A DNA stretch of 25,491 nucleotides from Alphaproteobacteria bacterium. Lineage in GTDB: Bacteria; Pseudomonadota; Alphaproteobacteria; Rhizobiales; Aestuariivirgaceae. Each line of letters starts with the position of its first letter. The stretch's first letter is position 1. The stretch is from the NCBI GenBank assembly GCA_020441605.1, contig JAGRLX010000240.1, positions 1-25,491 on the forward strand, given 5' to 3'. Of this stretch, positions 6,634-13,429 are shown in pieces. The position numbers were made by a program, and so were the translations under genes. The notes under the pieces were generated by a model that worked only from the letters and a program-made list of their open reading frames with translations, did not search any database and was not told the origin of the DNA.

Positions 6634-7795
6634 GAATTGGCTCGCGCACCAGCTTGCCGCCATTGAGGGCAAGGCCCACGAGAAGGATCACGTAGAAGGC
6701 CGCCAGGGTCACCGGCATGGCATTGATGCCGAAGGCATCAATCGCCGCGCCCGCCAGCGGCGGACCGATGAGGCCACCGACGCCCCACATGGCTGCAAAG
6801 GCGGCGGATCCGGCGATCACGTCGGGCCCCTTGAAGCTATCGCCCATGGTGGCGAGCGACACCACATAGACGCCGAAGGCCGAGGCGGTCAGCAGGACGA
6901 TGGCGATCCAGATCACAGGCGTTCCGATCAGCACGATAAGTCCCAGCGACAGGACAATGGCCAGCGTCGCGGTGACGATCACGACGCCGGTGCGCGACCA
7001 GTGATCGGCCAGCCAGCCCATGGGATAGAACAGCACGACATTGCCGATGATGCCGACGCCGAGAATGCGGCTGGCGACGTCCAGTTCCAGTCCGTGGCGC
7101 AAGCCGAAGATGCTGAAGAACGAGATGAAGACATTGTCGAACAGGGTTGCTGCGGCCACGGCGAAGAGCAGCAGCGGCGCCTTGCGCACGAAGCGGAAGA
7201 AGCCGCCCGCTTCCTCCTGGCGGAAGGTGTCGTCGCTGACAGTCACGAAGGAGACAGGGATCAGGCTGGTCAGAATGCAGGCGATACAGATGAGCCAAGG
7301 CATCCAGCCCTCGATGCCGGTCCAGGGCACGATCAGCGGCCCCACCGAAAAGGTCATCGCTAGCACGCTGGTATAAAGTCCCATCACGCGGCCGCGGTTG
7401 CCGTCGCCGGCGAATGTCAATACCCAGGCCTCGCTCACCGTGAACAGGGTTCCTGCAGCAATCCCGAAAAGGAAGCGCAATGGAAACCACAGCCAGATCG
7501 ACGGTGACAGCTTCATCGCCAGAAGCACCAGCACCAGCATGATGGTAACGATATAAACGATGCGGCGGGTGCCGAAATTGCCGGCGATGCGCGGCAGGAA
7601 GGGACCGGCGATCAGGATGCCGATGGGACCCATGGCGGCATTGGCCCCGATGATCCAGGCTGCATATCCATTGCGTTCCATCAGCAAGGGGAGCAGTTGC
7701 AGCGTGAGGCCCATGGCAATATCGCAGGCCGCCACCGTCGCGATTGCGGCGACGAGGTTGCCATAACGCGGCGATGTGAACCCCGGGGATGACAT
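6626..7795 (-). CDS. MFS transporter, YcaD-like, upstream member of a tandem pair
   Basis: A 389-residue, about 12-helix major facilitator beginning MSSPGFTSPRYGNLVAAI at the ATG at 7795; a TTG at 7828 is in frame but less likely and would lie at the predicted transcription start. It contains GTLFTVSEAWVLTFAG, GLYTSVLAMTF, FVRKAPLLLFAVA, YPMGWLADHWSR and VVSLATMGDSFKG, all matched in the downstream MFS gene, so the two arose by duplication and diverged well. It is the first gene of the minus-strand operon MFS-MFS-EamA-prmB and is read from a promoter region shared with the divergent metallo-hydrolase. Likely an inner-membrane exporter; substrate unknown. Confidence 0.9.
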   Translation of the reverse strand: MSSPGFTSPRYGNLVAAIATVAACDIAMGLTLQLLPLLMERNGYAAWIIGANAAMGPIGILIAGPFLPRIAGNFGTRRIVYIVTIMLVLVLLAMKLSPSIWLWFPLRFLFGIAAGTLFTVSEAWVLTFAGDGNRGRVMGLYTSVLAMTFSVGPLIVPWTGIEGWMPWLICIACILTSLIPVSFVTVSDDTFRQEEAGGFFRFVRKAPLLLFAVAAATLFDNVFISFFSIFGLRHGLELDVASRILGVGIIGNVVLFYPMGWLADHWSRTGVVIVTATLAIVLSLGLIVLIGTPVIWIAIVLLTASAFGVYVVSLATMGDSFKGPDVIAGSAAFAAMWGVGGLIGPPLAGAAIDAFGINAMPVTLAAFYVILLVGLALNGGKLVREPIHG

Positions 7796-7812
7796 GGATC
7801 GTGCTGTGCTGG

Positions 7813-7841
7813 TTGAACTGTCGTTCAATAGCCTGTAGCTG
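7813..7841 (+). promoter_or_regulatory. Candidate promoter for the metallo-hydrolase gene, with inverted repeat
   Basis: TTGAAC (7813-7818), 17 bases, TAGCTG (7836-7841). The -35 box is one arm of a perfect inverted repeat, TTGAAC-N4-GTTCAA (7813-7828), which also covers the predicted start of the opposite transcript. A regulator bound there could control both directions. The repeat is seen; binding is inference. Confidence 0.35.
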
Positions 7842-7860
7842 CCGGCGCCCGCTTGGGCAA
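7832..7860 (-). promoter_or_regulatory. Candidate promoter for the MFS-EamA-prmB operon
   Basis: On the minus strand TTGCCC (7855-7860) and TACAGG (7832-7837) are 17 bases apart, about 37 bases from the start codon. The -10 box overlaps that of the divergent candidate. Confidence 0.4.
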
Positions 7861-7912
7861 GGGCAGGGCCTGATGTTGCGCTCAGGTCGCGGCGCAGCTA
7901 TGCAGTCGCGCC

Positions 7913-8557
7913 ATGACAAAGCTGCAAGCCTTCATCATACCCGTCACCCCGTTCCAGCAGAATTGCTCGCTGGTTTTCGATCAGGAGACGAAGCGCGGCG
8001 CCATCGTCGATCCGGGTGGCGATATCCCCCACATCCTTGAGGCCATTGCCAAGAGCGGTGTCACCATCGAGAAGATCCTCATCACCCATGGCCACATCGA
8101 TCACGCGGGCGGTGCGGCGGAATTGCGCGACGCGCTCAAGGTGCCGGTGGAGGGTCCTCACGCGGAGGATCTGTTCCTGCTCGAAAGTCTGCCAGAAAGC
8201 GGCGCGCAGTATGGCATGCCGGGCGCGCGGGTCCTCACCCCGGATCGCTGGTTGAAGGAAGGCGATACGGTGACCGTCGGCGGCCTAAGCTTCGCCATCC
8301 ACGAGGCACCGGGCCATTCGCCCGGATCGGTGATCTACTTCAACGACGGCAACCGCTTCATCCTGATGGGCGATGTCCTGTTCCAGGGGTCGGTGGGCCG
8401 CACCGATCTGCCGCGCGGCAGCCATGAGACGCTGATCCGCTCGATCCGCGACAAGATCCTGCCGCTTGGCGATGACATCGTGTTCCTGCCGGGCCATGGC
8501 GCCCCTAGCACCATCGGCCAGGAGCGCCAGACCAATCCGTTCCTGCAGGAGGGCTGA
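7913..8557 (+). CDS. Metallo-beta-lactamase fold hydrolase, glyoxalase II-like (YcbL type)
   Basis: A 214-residue MBL-fold protein. The metal site is complete: THGHIDH (58-64), the His of EAPGHSPGS, the bridging Asp of MGDVLFQGSVGRTDLP and the final His of LPGHG. Length and the GSVGRTDLPRGSHETLIRSI block match the short YcbL/GloB2 group, which lacks the C-terminal substrate domain of classical glyoxalase II. The group hydrolyses thioesters such as S-lactoylglutathione in some members; here the substrate is open. Cytoplasmic. The gene stands alone, divergent from the MFS operon and convergent with the secreted protein gene at 8569. Confidence 0.9.
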   Translation: MTKLQAFIIPVTPFQQNCSLVFDQETKRGAIVDPGGDIPHILEAIAKSGVTIEKILITHGHIDHAGGAAELRDALKVPVEGPHAEDLFLLESLPESGAQYGMPGARVLTPDRWLKEGDTVTVGGLSFAIHEAPGHSPGSVIYFNDGNRFILMGDVLFQGSVGRTDLPRGSHETLIRSIRDKILPLGDDIVFLPGHGAPSTIGQERQTNPFLQEG

Positions 8558-8572
8558 CCGGCCTGCCGTCAG
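8554..8572. terminator. Hairpin between convergent stops
   Basis: CTGAC (8554-8558) pairs with GTCAG (8568-8572), and the stem extends inward by GG/CC with one bulged C. It lies across the 11-base gap between two convergent genes. No T-tract, so it is only a possible shared terminator. Confidence 0.3.
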
Positions 8573-9039
8573 TCGACGCGATTTACGGCCGCGAAACGGA
8601 AATTCGCCACGCAGCCGTTGGTGAAGTTGAAGCCCCGGATCTTGCCGACGACATTTACGAATCGGGTAATGTCGGTGATCGTTGCCGGCGTGATGGTGTT
8701 GAAGCTCACCTTCACCGGATATCCGACAGGGCCGACCTGTTCGAACATCTGGGTCGCCTTGACGAGCCGCAGCGTGGCATCGAAGGACGCGCCCTGCAGA
8801 AAATAATTGATCGATCCCACCCCCATGTCGATTGTCAGGGTGGAGTCGGGCGGGTTGTCGCCGATATTGGCCGGCATCCACATTGCCGTTAGTCGCTGCC
8901 CTGTCGGATCGTTCGGGCAGGTGCCGGAGGCTCCGGTGACAATGATGCGGCCGATGAAGATGGCTTGTGCCGCCTGGGCGGCAGGTGCTGCAGCCGCCGC
9001 GGCTGCAAGAAGCGCGAGGCCAGTGATAAGTTTTTTCAT
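8569..9039 (-). CDS. Secreted protein of unrecognised family, tandem copy 2
   Basis: A 156-residue protein with a strong Sec signal peptide (MKKLITGLALLAAAAAAAPAAQA). The mature part shares a pattern with the upstream neighbour: SGTCP (Cys41), PTG, a PA.IG.NP segment, a Y.L.GA.FD block, PATIT..T.FVNV.G.I..F.F and a Gly-Cys near the C-terminus. The two conserved Cys probably form a disulfide. I do not recognise a named domain. The high content of Val, Ile, Thr and Phe in alternating stretches suggests an all-beta fold. The gene begins 42 bases after its paralogue's stop, so both are probably cotranscribed. Confidence 0.8.
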   Translation of the reverse strand: MKKLITGLALLAAAAAAAPAAQAAQAIFIGRIIVTGASGTCPNDPTGQRLTAMWMPANIGDNPPDSTLTIDMGVGSINYFLQGASFDATLRLVKATQMFEQVGPVGYPVKVSFNTITPATITDITRFVNVVGKIRGFNFTNGCVANFRFAAVNRVD

Positions 9040-9081
9040 AGCTGTTTCCAGATTGCTGTGACGTGAACCGTGGGCCTTGCG

Positions 9082-9549
9082 TTAGGGACGCTGGGCGGCG
9101 CTCATGATGAAACTGACCCGGCAGCCGGTCATGAAATCGAAATTGTCGATCTGACCGGTCACGTTGACGAAATTGGTGGTCGGGGTAATGGTCGCCGGCT
9201 GCTGCGCGACGAAGCGCACGCGGCTGTCGGGCTGGTTGCCGACATAATCGAAGATTTCGGTTTCGGTCACGGTCCTGAAGATGCCGTCGAAGGCGCCGGG
9301 GAGCGTATAATTGTATGTACCGGCTGCACCCAAAGCAAAGAAAGACAGGCCGGAATTGGCCGGATTGCTGCCCACCCCGGCCGGGCGGAAGCGCGTGACG
9401 AAGGTGCCGCCGGTCGGATTGTAGTCGGGGCAGGTGCCGCTGAAGCCGATGATCGTCGCGACACCCTCGAAGCGCACGCGCTGAGCCGAGGCTTCGGTTG
9501 CCGTGGCCATCGCCATGGCTGCCAATGTAACACCTAGTAAGAATTTCAT
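9082..9549 (-). CDS. Secreted protein of unrecognised family, tandem copy 1
   Basis: A 155-residue secreted protein (signal peptide MKFLLGVTLAAMAMATATEASA). It is the paralogue of the next gene downstream, with SGTCP (Cys40), NPTGG, RPAGVGSNPANS, YTLPGAFDGIFR, the near-identical PATITPTTNFVNVTGQIDNF and a C-terminal GCRVSF. The start at 9549 is fixed by a strong GAGGAGGAAG eight or so bases upstream; the frame stays open further upstream without signal-peptide character. The conserved Cys pair and beta-rich sequence suggest a small periplasmic or outer-surface domain. No function can be assigned. It lies 92 bases after the lipoprotein B stop, so it may or may not belong to the same transcript. 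Confidence 0.8.
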   Translation of the reverse strand: MKFLLGVTLAAMAMATATEASAQRVRFEGVATIIGFSGTCPDYNPTGGTFVTRFRPAGVGSNPANSGLSFFALGAAGTYNYTLPGAFDGIFRTVTETEIFDYVGNQPDSRVRFVAQQPATITPTTNFVNVTGQIDNFDFMTGCRVSFIMSAAQRP

Positions 9550-9641
9550 GGTCGCTTCCTCCTCCGCCGGAAAAGCTACCATTTCGTCATAACCCGTCAA
9601 TGCAATTGATTGCGCCGGGTGCTGACCTTGCGGAGCTTTTC

Positions 9642-10043
9642 TTAGATCTTCATCTCGACCAAGCGCGACTTGGCGGCGAAATAGGCATCGCCCGTAGTCT
9701 TGAAGTCGCCGCAGTCGGTTGGCGCGCCCGCGCCGAAGGTTTCGCAGAACTGGGCGCCCCGCGCCTGCCACCGCCCCTTGCCTTCACCCTTCACGTCGTC
9801 CTGAAAATCGAAAGTGCCGTCGGCATTGTAGGTGACGAAACCGTTGCCGTCGGAGCGGGTGTACTGGAAGGTCTTGCCGCTGATGGCGCTGTAGATTTCC
9901 GAGGCCTGCAGATTGCGGATCTTTTCCGGGGTCTTGTCGGTGGTGGCCGAGGTGCCGTCACGGCTGATGCGCACGCCCTTGGGGCCGGTGGAACAGGCCG
10001 CGAGCAGTCCGGCAGCGCATAGAACAACCAGAAGCCGTGACAT
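9642..10043 (-). CDS. Lipoprotein B, DUF995-like
   Basis: A 133-residue lipoprotein: hydrophobic start MSRLLVVLCAAGLLAACS with lipobox LAAC (acylated Cys17). An in-frame ATG at 10067 would add eight residues. The mature part has the pattern SEIYSAISGKTFQY...GNGFVTYNADGTFDF..D.KGEGKGRWQARGAQFCETFG, which resembles the DUF995 family (Gly-Lys-Thr, Asp-Gly-Thr, Gly-x-Trp and Cys-x-x-Phe landmarks). The same landmarks occur in lipoprotein A at 11593-12006. The domain name is from memory and not certain. It lies 69 bases downstream of the HAD gene on the same strand, so it could share the L,D-transpeptidase transcript. Confidence 0.75.
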   Translation of the reverse strand: MSRLLVVLCAAGLLAACSTGPKGVRISRDGTSATTDKTPEKIRNLQASEIYSAISGKTFQYTRSDGNGFVTYNADGTFDFQDDVKGEGKGRWQARGAQFCETFGAGAPTDCGDFKTTGDAYFAAKSRLVEMKI

Positions 10044-10112
10044 TCCGCTCAGTCCGCGCACATTCATTTCCTCAGACAATCGCAGCGCCCTTGCCACAGC
10101 CCAGACCTTTCA

Positions 10113-10820
10113 TCAAGAGATTTGCCCGAGCATGTGCACCAACTGGCCCAGATGGTCCAGCCGGCGGAAGCGCGGATGGGTTTCCGGGGCCTCGACATGT
10201 TCGAGGGCCCAGGTCAGTTCATGGGGCACATGGACGCCCCAGCCGCCGGCGGTGATGGCGGGCACCACGTCGGACTTCAGCGAGTTGCCGACCATGACGG
10301 CTCGCTCAGGCCCATCGGCATGGCGGGAGAAGACCCTGGCATATGTGTCGGGCGTCTTTTCGCTGACGATCTCCACACCGTCGAAATAGTCGCCGAGGCC
10401 CGATTGCGCCAGTTTCCGCTCTTGGTCGAAGAGGTCGCCTTTGGTGATCAGCAGGATGCGATACTGCCCGGCTAGATGTTCGAGGGTGTCGTGCACATGG
10501 GGCAGGGTTTCGACGGGGTGGGACAACATTTCCCGGCCGAAGGAGAGAATTTCGGCAATCACCGTTGCGGGAACCTGGCCATTGGTCACCTCCACCGCTG
10601 TCTCGATCATCGACAGGGTGAAGCCCTTCACGCCATAGCCATAATAGCCGAGGTTGCGGCGTTCGGCCTCCAGGAGCCGGGCGGTGATGTGATCGTGCTC
10701 ACCATGACCAGACAACAAGTCGGTGAAGCGCCGCTCGGTCATGCGGAAGAAGGTTTCATTCTGCCATAGCGTATCGTCGGCATCGAAGCCGATGGCCGTT
10801 ATGGCGAGGGGTTCGGCCAT
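10113..10820 (-). CDS. HAD-superfamily hydrolase
   Basis: A 235-residue haloacid dehalogenase-type hydrolase. Motif I is FDADDTLW (nucleophile Asp13, acid/base Asp15), motif II the Thr in LLITKGD, motif III the Lys of VSEKTPDTY, and motif IV GNSLKSDV. The cap after motif I is helical, as in subfamily I (YjjG/phosphoglycolate phosphatase-like). It is probably a small-molecule phosphatase in the cytoplasm; the substrate is unknown. ATG at 10820 overlaps the stop of the L,D-transpeptidase gene by one base (TGATG) with no separate ribosome-binding gap, so the two are translationally coupled. Confidence 0.9.
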   Translation of the reverse strand: MAEPLAITAIGFDADDTLWQNETFFRMTERRFTDLLSGHGEHDHITARLLEAERRNLGYYGYGVKGFTLSMIETAVEVTNGQVPATVIAEILSFGREMLSHPVETLPHVHDTLEHLAGQYRILLITKGDLFDQERKLAQSGLGDYFDGVEIVSEKTPDTYARVFSRHADGPERAVMVGNSLKSDVVPAITAGGWGVHVPHELTWALEHVEAPETHPRFRRLDHLGQLVHMLGQIS

Positions 10821-11491
10821 CACACTCCCTGCGATTCCCGAACCACGACGGGGGTGTTGACCTCGACGAATTCAAAAAGATGGGCAACGTCCTCATTGAG
10901 CATGCGAATGCAGCCCGACGACATGGCCTTGCCGATCGACGAGGGGTCGTTGGTGCCATGGATGCGATAGAGCGTGTCCACGCCATCCGCATACAGATAA
11001 AGGGCGCGCGCACCGAGCGGATTGTCGGGGCCGCCCGGCTGGCCGTTGATCCAGCGCCGGGCATTGTGATCGCGGTCCACCATCTCACGCGGCGGCACCC
11101 AGCGCGGCCAGCGCCGTTTCATGCCGATGACCGCGTTGCCAGCCCAGGCGAAGCCGGCACGGCCGACGCCGACGCCGTAGCGGGTGGCCTGGCCATATTC
11201 GAGGACGTGGTAGAGGAAGCGGTGGTCGGGATCGACCACGATGGTCCCGGGCTCCTCCAGTCCGTCGAAGTCGACGGTCTGGCGGCGGAACTTGCGCTTG
11301 ATCTTGCGCGGGTTGACGGGTTCGATCGGGAAATCGATTTCGGATTCGGCGGGTGGGAGGAGCGAGGGGTCGAAATACTCCTCGTCGTCGCCGCCATAGA
11401 GCGCGTTGGCCCCGGCCTTGTTCACAAACAAGAGTCCGGACAGGGCCGCACCGGCCAGGAGCAGGCTGCGCCGCGTCATCGAATCTCTCAT
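10820..11491 (-). CDS. L,D-transpeptidase (YkuD domain), Tat-like signal
   Basis: A 223-residue exported YkuD-domain protein. The catalytic segment is HGTNDPSSIGKAMSSGCIRM, with His178 and nucleophile Cys194 in the canonical H-x(15)-S-x-G-C-R arrangement (Ser192, Gly193). The domain begins near TIVVDPDHRFLYH. The N-terminus TRRSLLLAGAALSGLL resembles a twin-arginine signal. Such enzymes make 3-3 cross-links in peptidoglycan or attach lipoproteins to meso-diaminopimelate in the periplasm. The RWPRWVPPREMV and GGPDNPLGARALYLY blocks are typical of the ErfK/YbiS type common in alphaproteobacteria. A GGGGTGGAC site precedes the ATG at 11491. It is coupled to a HAD hydrolase and flanked by two paralogous lipoproteins. 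Confidence 0.93.
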   Translation of the reverse strand: MRDSMTRRSLLLAGAALSGLLFVNKAGANALYGGDDEEYFDPSLLPPAESEIDFPIEPVNPRKIKRKFRRQTVDFDGLEEPGTIVVDPDHRFLYHVLEYGQATRYGVGVGRAGFAWAGNAVIGMKRRWPRWVPPREMVDRDHNARRWINGQPGGPDNPLGARALYLYADGVDTLYRIHGTNDPSSIGKAMSSGCIRMLNEDVAHLFEFVEVNTPVVVRESQGV

Positions 11492-11583
11492 GTGTCCACC
11501 CCTCTCTTGTTGTCAGCGGTGATGGTCATGCAATCGGGGCCGGGCAGGAGTGTGAACTGGCTGTGGCCTAAATGTGGCAGGCC

Positions 11584-11610
11584 TTCACAGTCTCATGACG
11601 CGACTGTGAA
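11584..11610. repeat. Perfect 9-bp inverted repeat at the 3' end of lipoprotein A
   Basis: TTCACAGTC (11584-11592) and GACTGTGAA (11602-11610) are exact reverse complements with a 9-base loop that includes the stop codon of lipoprotein A. There is no T-tract after the stem on the minus strand, so it may be a non-canonical terminator, an mRNA 3'-end stabiliser or an operator upstream of the L,D-transpeptidase. A second repeat, GGCCT (11565-11569) with AGGCC (11579-11583), is adjacent. Confidence 0.5.
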
Positions 11611-12006
11611 CGTCGCCTTGCCAGCCTGATAGGTGCCGCCCGAACCGGAGAACGGGTAGCAGCTCATCGGAACCCCGCCGGGCAGGAAGGGTGCGGGATC
11701 GAAGCTTTCGCAGAGCTGCCCGTCCTTCGCCATCCACTTGCCGCGGGTCGTGCCCTTGCCGTCGACTTCCACGAGCGAGGTCCCGTCTTCGGCATAGAGG
11801 GTGGTGCCCGTGTTGTTGGGGCCACGGAAGCGCCAGCTCTTGCCTGCCAGGATGTTACGGATTTCCGAAGCCGACAGCACGTCGGGCGCCAGCGAGGTCG
11901 TGGAAGAACCCGAGTCACCGCCCCCTGTCATGGCGCAGCCCGCAAGCGCCACGGCCAAGGTGGACATCATGGCAAAGCGGCGCAACCCGCTAATCCGTAC
12001 CGTCAT
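11593..12006 (-). CDS. Lipoprotein A, DUF995-like, paralogue of lipoprotein B
   Basis: A 137-residue lipoprotein with signal MTVRISGLRRFAMMSTLAVALAGC, lipobox LAGC (Cys24), followed by a Gly/Ser/Thr linker. The body, SEIRNILAGKSWRF...NTGTTLYAEDGTSLVEVDGKGTTRGKWMAKDGQLCESF, aligns with lipoprotein B landmark for landmark. A C-terminal CYPFSGSGGTYQAGKATFTVAS closes the domain. AAGGAG lies upstream of the ATG at 12006. The frame remains open far upstream but overlaps the Bcr/CflA gene and has no signal character, so it is excluded. Probably an inner- or outer-membrane anchored periplasmic protein of unknown role. Confidence 0.78.
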   Translation of the reverse strand: MTVRISGLRRFAMMSTLAVALAGCAMTGGGDSGSSTTSLAPDVLSASEIRNILAGKSWRFRGPNNTGTTLYAEDGTSLVEVDGKGTTRGKWMAKDGQLCESFDPAPFLPGGVPMSCYPFSGSGGTYQAGKATFTVAS

Positions 12007-12163
12007 CGGCAGCAAACTCCTTGTTGGTCCCCTGTGCGAATCTCTAACACAATCGGCAGGTGCGCTAAAGACCAGCAATCCGATTTCACCTAGACCCCGG
12101 AAACCCGGCGATTTTTGGGCCGCGCCATATCTCAGTCCCGGACCGGCTGACCGCGTCCAGGGC

Positions 12164-13360
12164 TCACGCGGTGCCGGCGCGATCCCGGCGCATCGCCAGC
12201 GCATGGGTGGCGAGGGCCAGAATGCTTGCCGCGGCCATGAACCAGAAGACCGCGAAGGGCCAGGCGTCCTGCAGTGATCCCACCAGTTGCGAGGCCGTCG
12301 CACCCACCGCCATCTGGGCAAAACCCGACCAGCCAGCCGCCGAACCGGTGAGGCGCGGATCGACGCTGATGGCGCCGGTCGTTCCATTGGGAATGGTGAG
12401 GCCGTTGCCGAGGGCGGCGAAGGCCATGGGGACAAAGAGCGTCGCCGGCGCAAGCAGTCCGGAAATGGCGGCGCCGAGGCACATCAATCCGCCGAGCAGC
12501 GTGATGGCGCAGCCGAACAGCATCATGCGGTCCAGCCCGATGCGCTGGGTGAAGCGGCCCGAAAGAAAATTGCCGAACATGTAGCCCGAGGACACGATGA
12601 AGAACCAGAGACCGTACTCCATGGGCGTGCGTTTCAACACGTCGACCATGATATGCGGCGCCCCACCGAGGAAGGAGAAGAACACACCCGACGTGAAGGC
12701 CAATGTGATTGCATAGCTCCGGAAGCGGGCCAGCTTGAACAGGCGTACCGCGGCCTGGATCATTCCGGTGGCATTGCCGGGGGAATCGGGCCGCACATGG
12801 GTCTCGGGCAGGTGCTTCCAGGAAATGGCCAGCACAAGTCCGCCGAGGGCCGCGAGCAGCCAGAAATCGAGGCGCCATCCCGCCACCCGGTCGATCAATC
12901 CGCCGAGGGCGGGAGCCACCATGGGGGCCACGACGAAGGCCATGGTGATATAGGAGATGACGCTTGCAGCCTTGTCGCGCTCGAAGACGTCGCGCACCAT
13001 GGCCCGGGCGAGCACGATGCCGGCTGCGCCGCCCAGGGCCTGCAACAGGCGGGCGGCGATCAGCACCTCGATCGTGGGGGCCAAGGCGGCCATCAGGCTG
13101 GCGAGCAGGAAGACCACCAGTCCCCCCAGCAGCATGGGCCGCCGCCCGACGCGGTCGGACACCGGACCATAGATCAGCTGGCAGACGGCCATGCCGATGA
13201 GGAACAGCGTAAGCGTCAGCTGCGCCGTTCCATAGGGGACGGCAAATTCCCGCTGCAATCCCGGCATCGAGGGGATGAAGATATTGAGGGCCAACGGCCC
13301 GATGGCGCTGATGGCGACAAGGATGACAAAGGGCGGCAGGGCCCGGCTTTCGGTGGTCAT
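12164..13360 (-). CDS. Bcr/CflA-type multidrug efflux MFS transporter
   Basis: A 398-residue 12-helix exporter of the DHA1 family. It has the Bcr/CflA opening FIPSMPGLQREFAV, motif A as GPVSDRVGRRP after helix 2, the AARLLQALGGAAGIVLARAMVRD block in helix 4, and motif C-like FVVAPMVAPALGGLID in helix 5. Members exchange protons for drugs such as bicyclomycin, chloramphenicol and sulfonamides, or for amino acids such as cysteine; the substrate here is not determinable. Length is normal for the family (about 400). It is separated from lipoprotein A downstream by 157 bases, so it is probably its own transcription unit. It diverges from the secreted-protein gene at 13430 with only 69 bases between. 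Confidence 0.92.
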   Translation of the reverse strand: MTTESRALPPFVILVAISAIGPLALNIFIPSMPGLQREFAVPYGTAQLTLTLFLIGMAVCQLIYGPVSDRVGRRPMLLGGLVVFLLASLMAALAPTIEVLIAARLLQALGGAAGIVLARAMVRDVFERDKAASVISYITMAFVVAPMVAPALGGLIDRVAGWRLDFWLLAALGGLVLAISWKHLPETHVRPDSPGNATGMIQAAVRLFKLARFRSYAITLAFTSGVFFSFLGGAPHIMVDVLKRTPMEYGLWFFIVSSGYMFGNFLSGRFTQRIGLDRMMLFGCAITLLGGLMCLGAAISGLLAPATLFVPMAFAALGNGLTIPNGTTGAISVDPRLTGSAAGWSGFAQMAVGATASQLVGSLQDAWPFAVFWFMAAASILALATHALAMRRDRAGTA

Positions 13361-13429
13361 GGGTCTTCATAGACGCGGAATACCGATCCCGATAGCCAAG
13401 TCCGGCGAAGTCTGGCATGACACCGCTGC

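Noticed and set aside
5677..6666. 329-codon plus-strand frame opposite the downstream MFS gene
   Set aside because: Shadow frame, rich in Gly, Asp, His and Gln with no hydrophobic core; the MFS frame explains the region.
12287..13372. 361-codon plus-strand frame opposite the Bcr/CflA gene
   Set aside because: Its His/Gln/Gly/Asp-rich translation is the mirror of a transmembrane protein; the minus-strand frame has clear MFS motifs.
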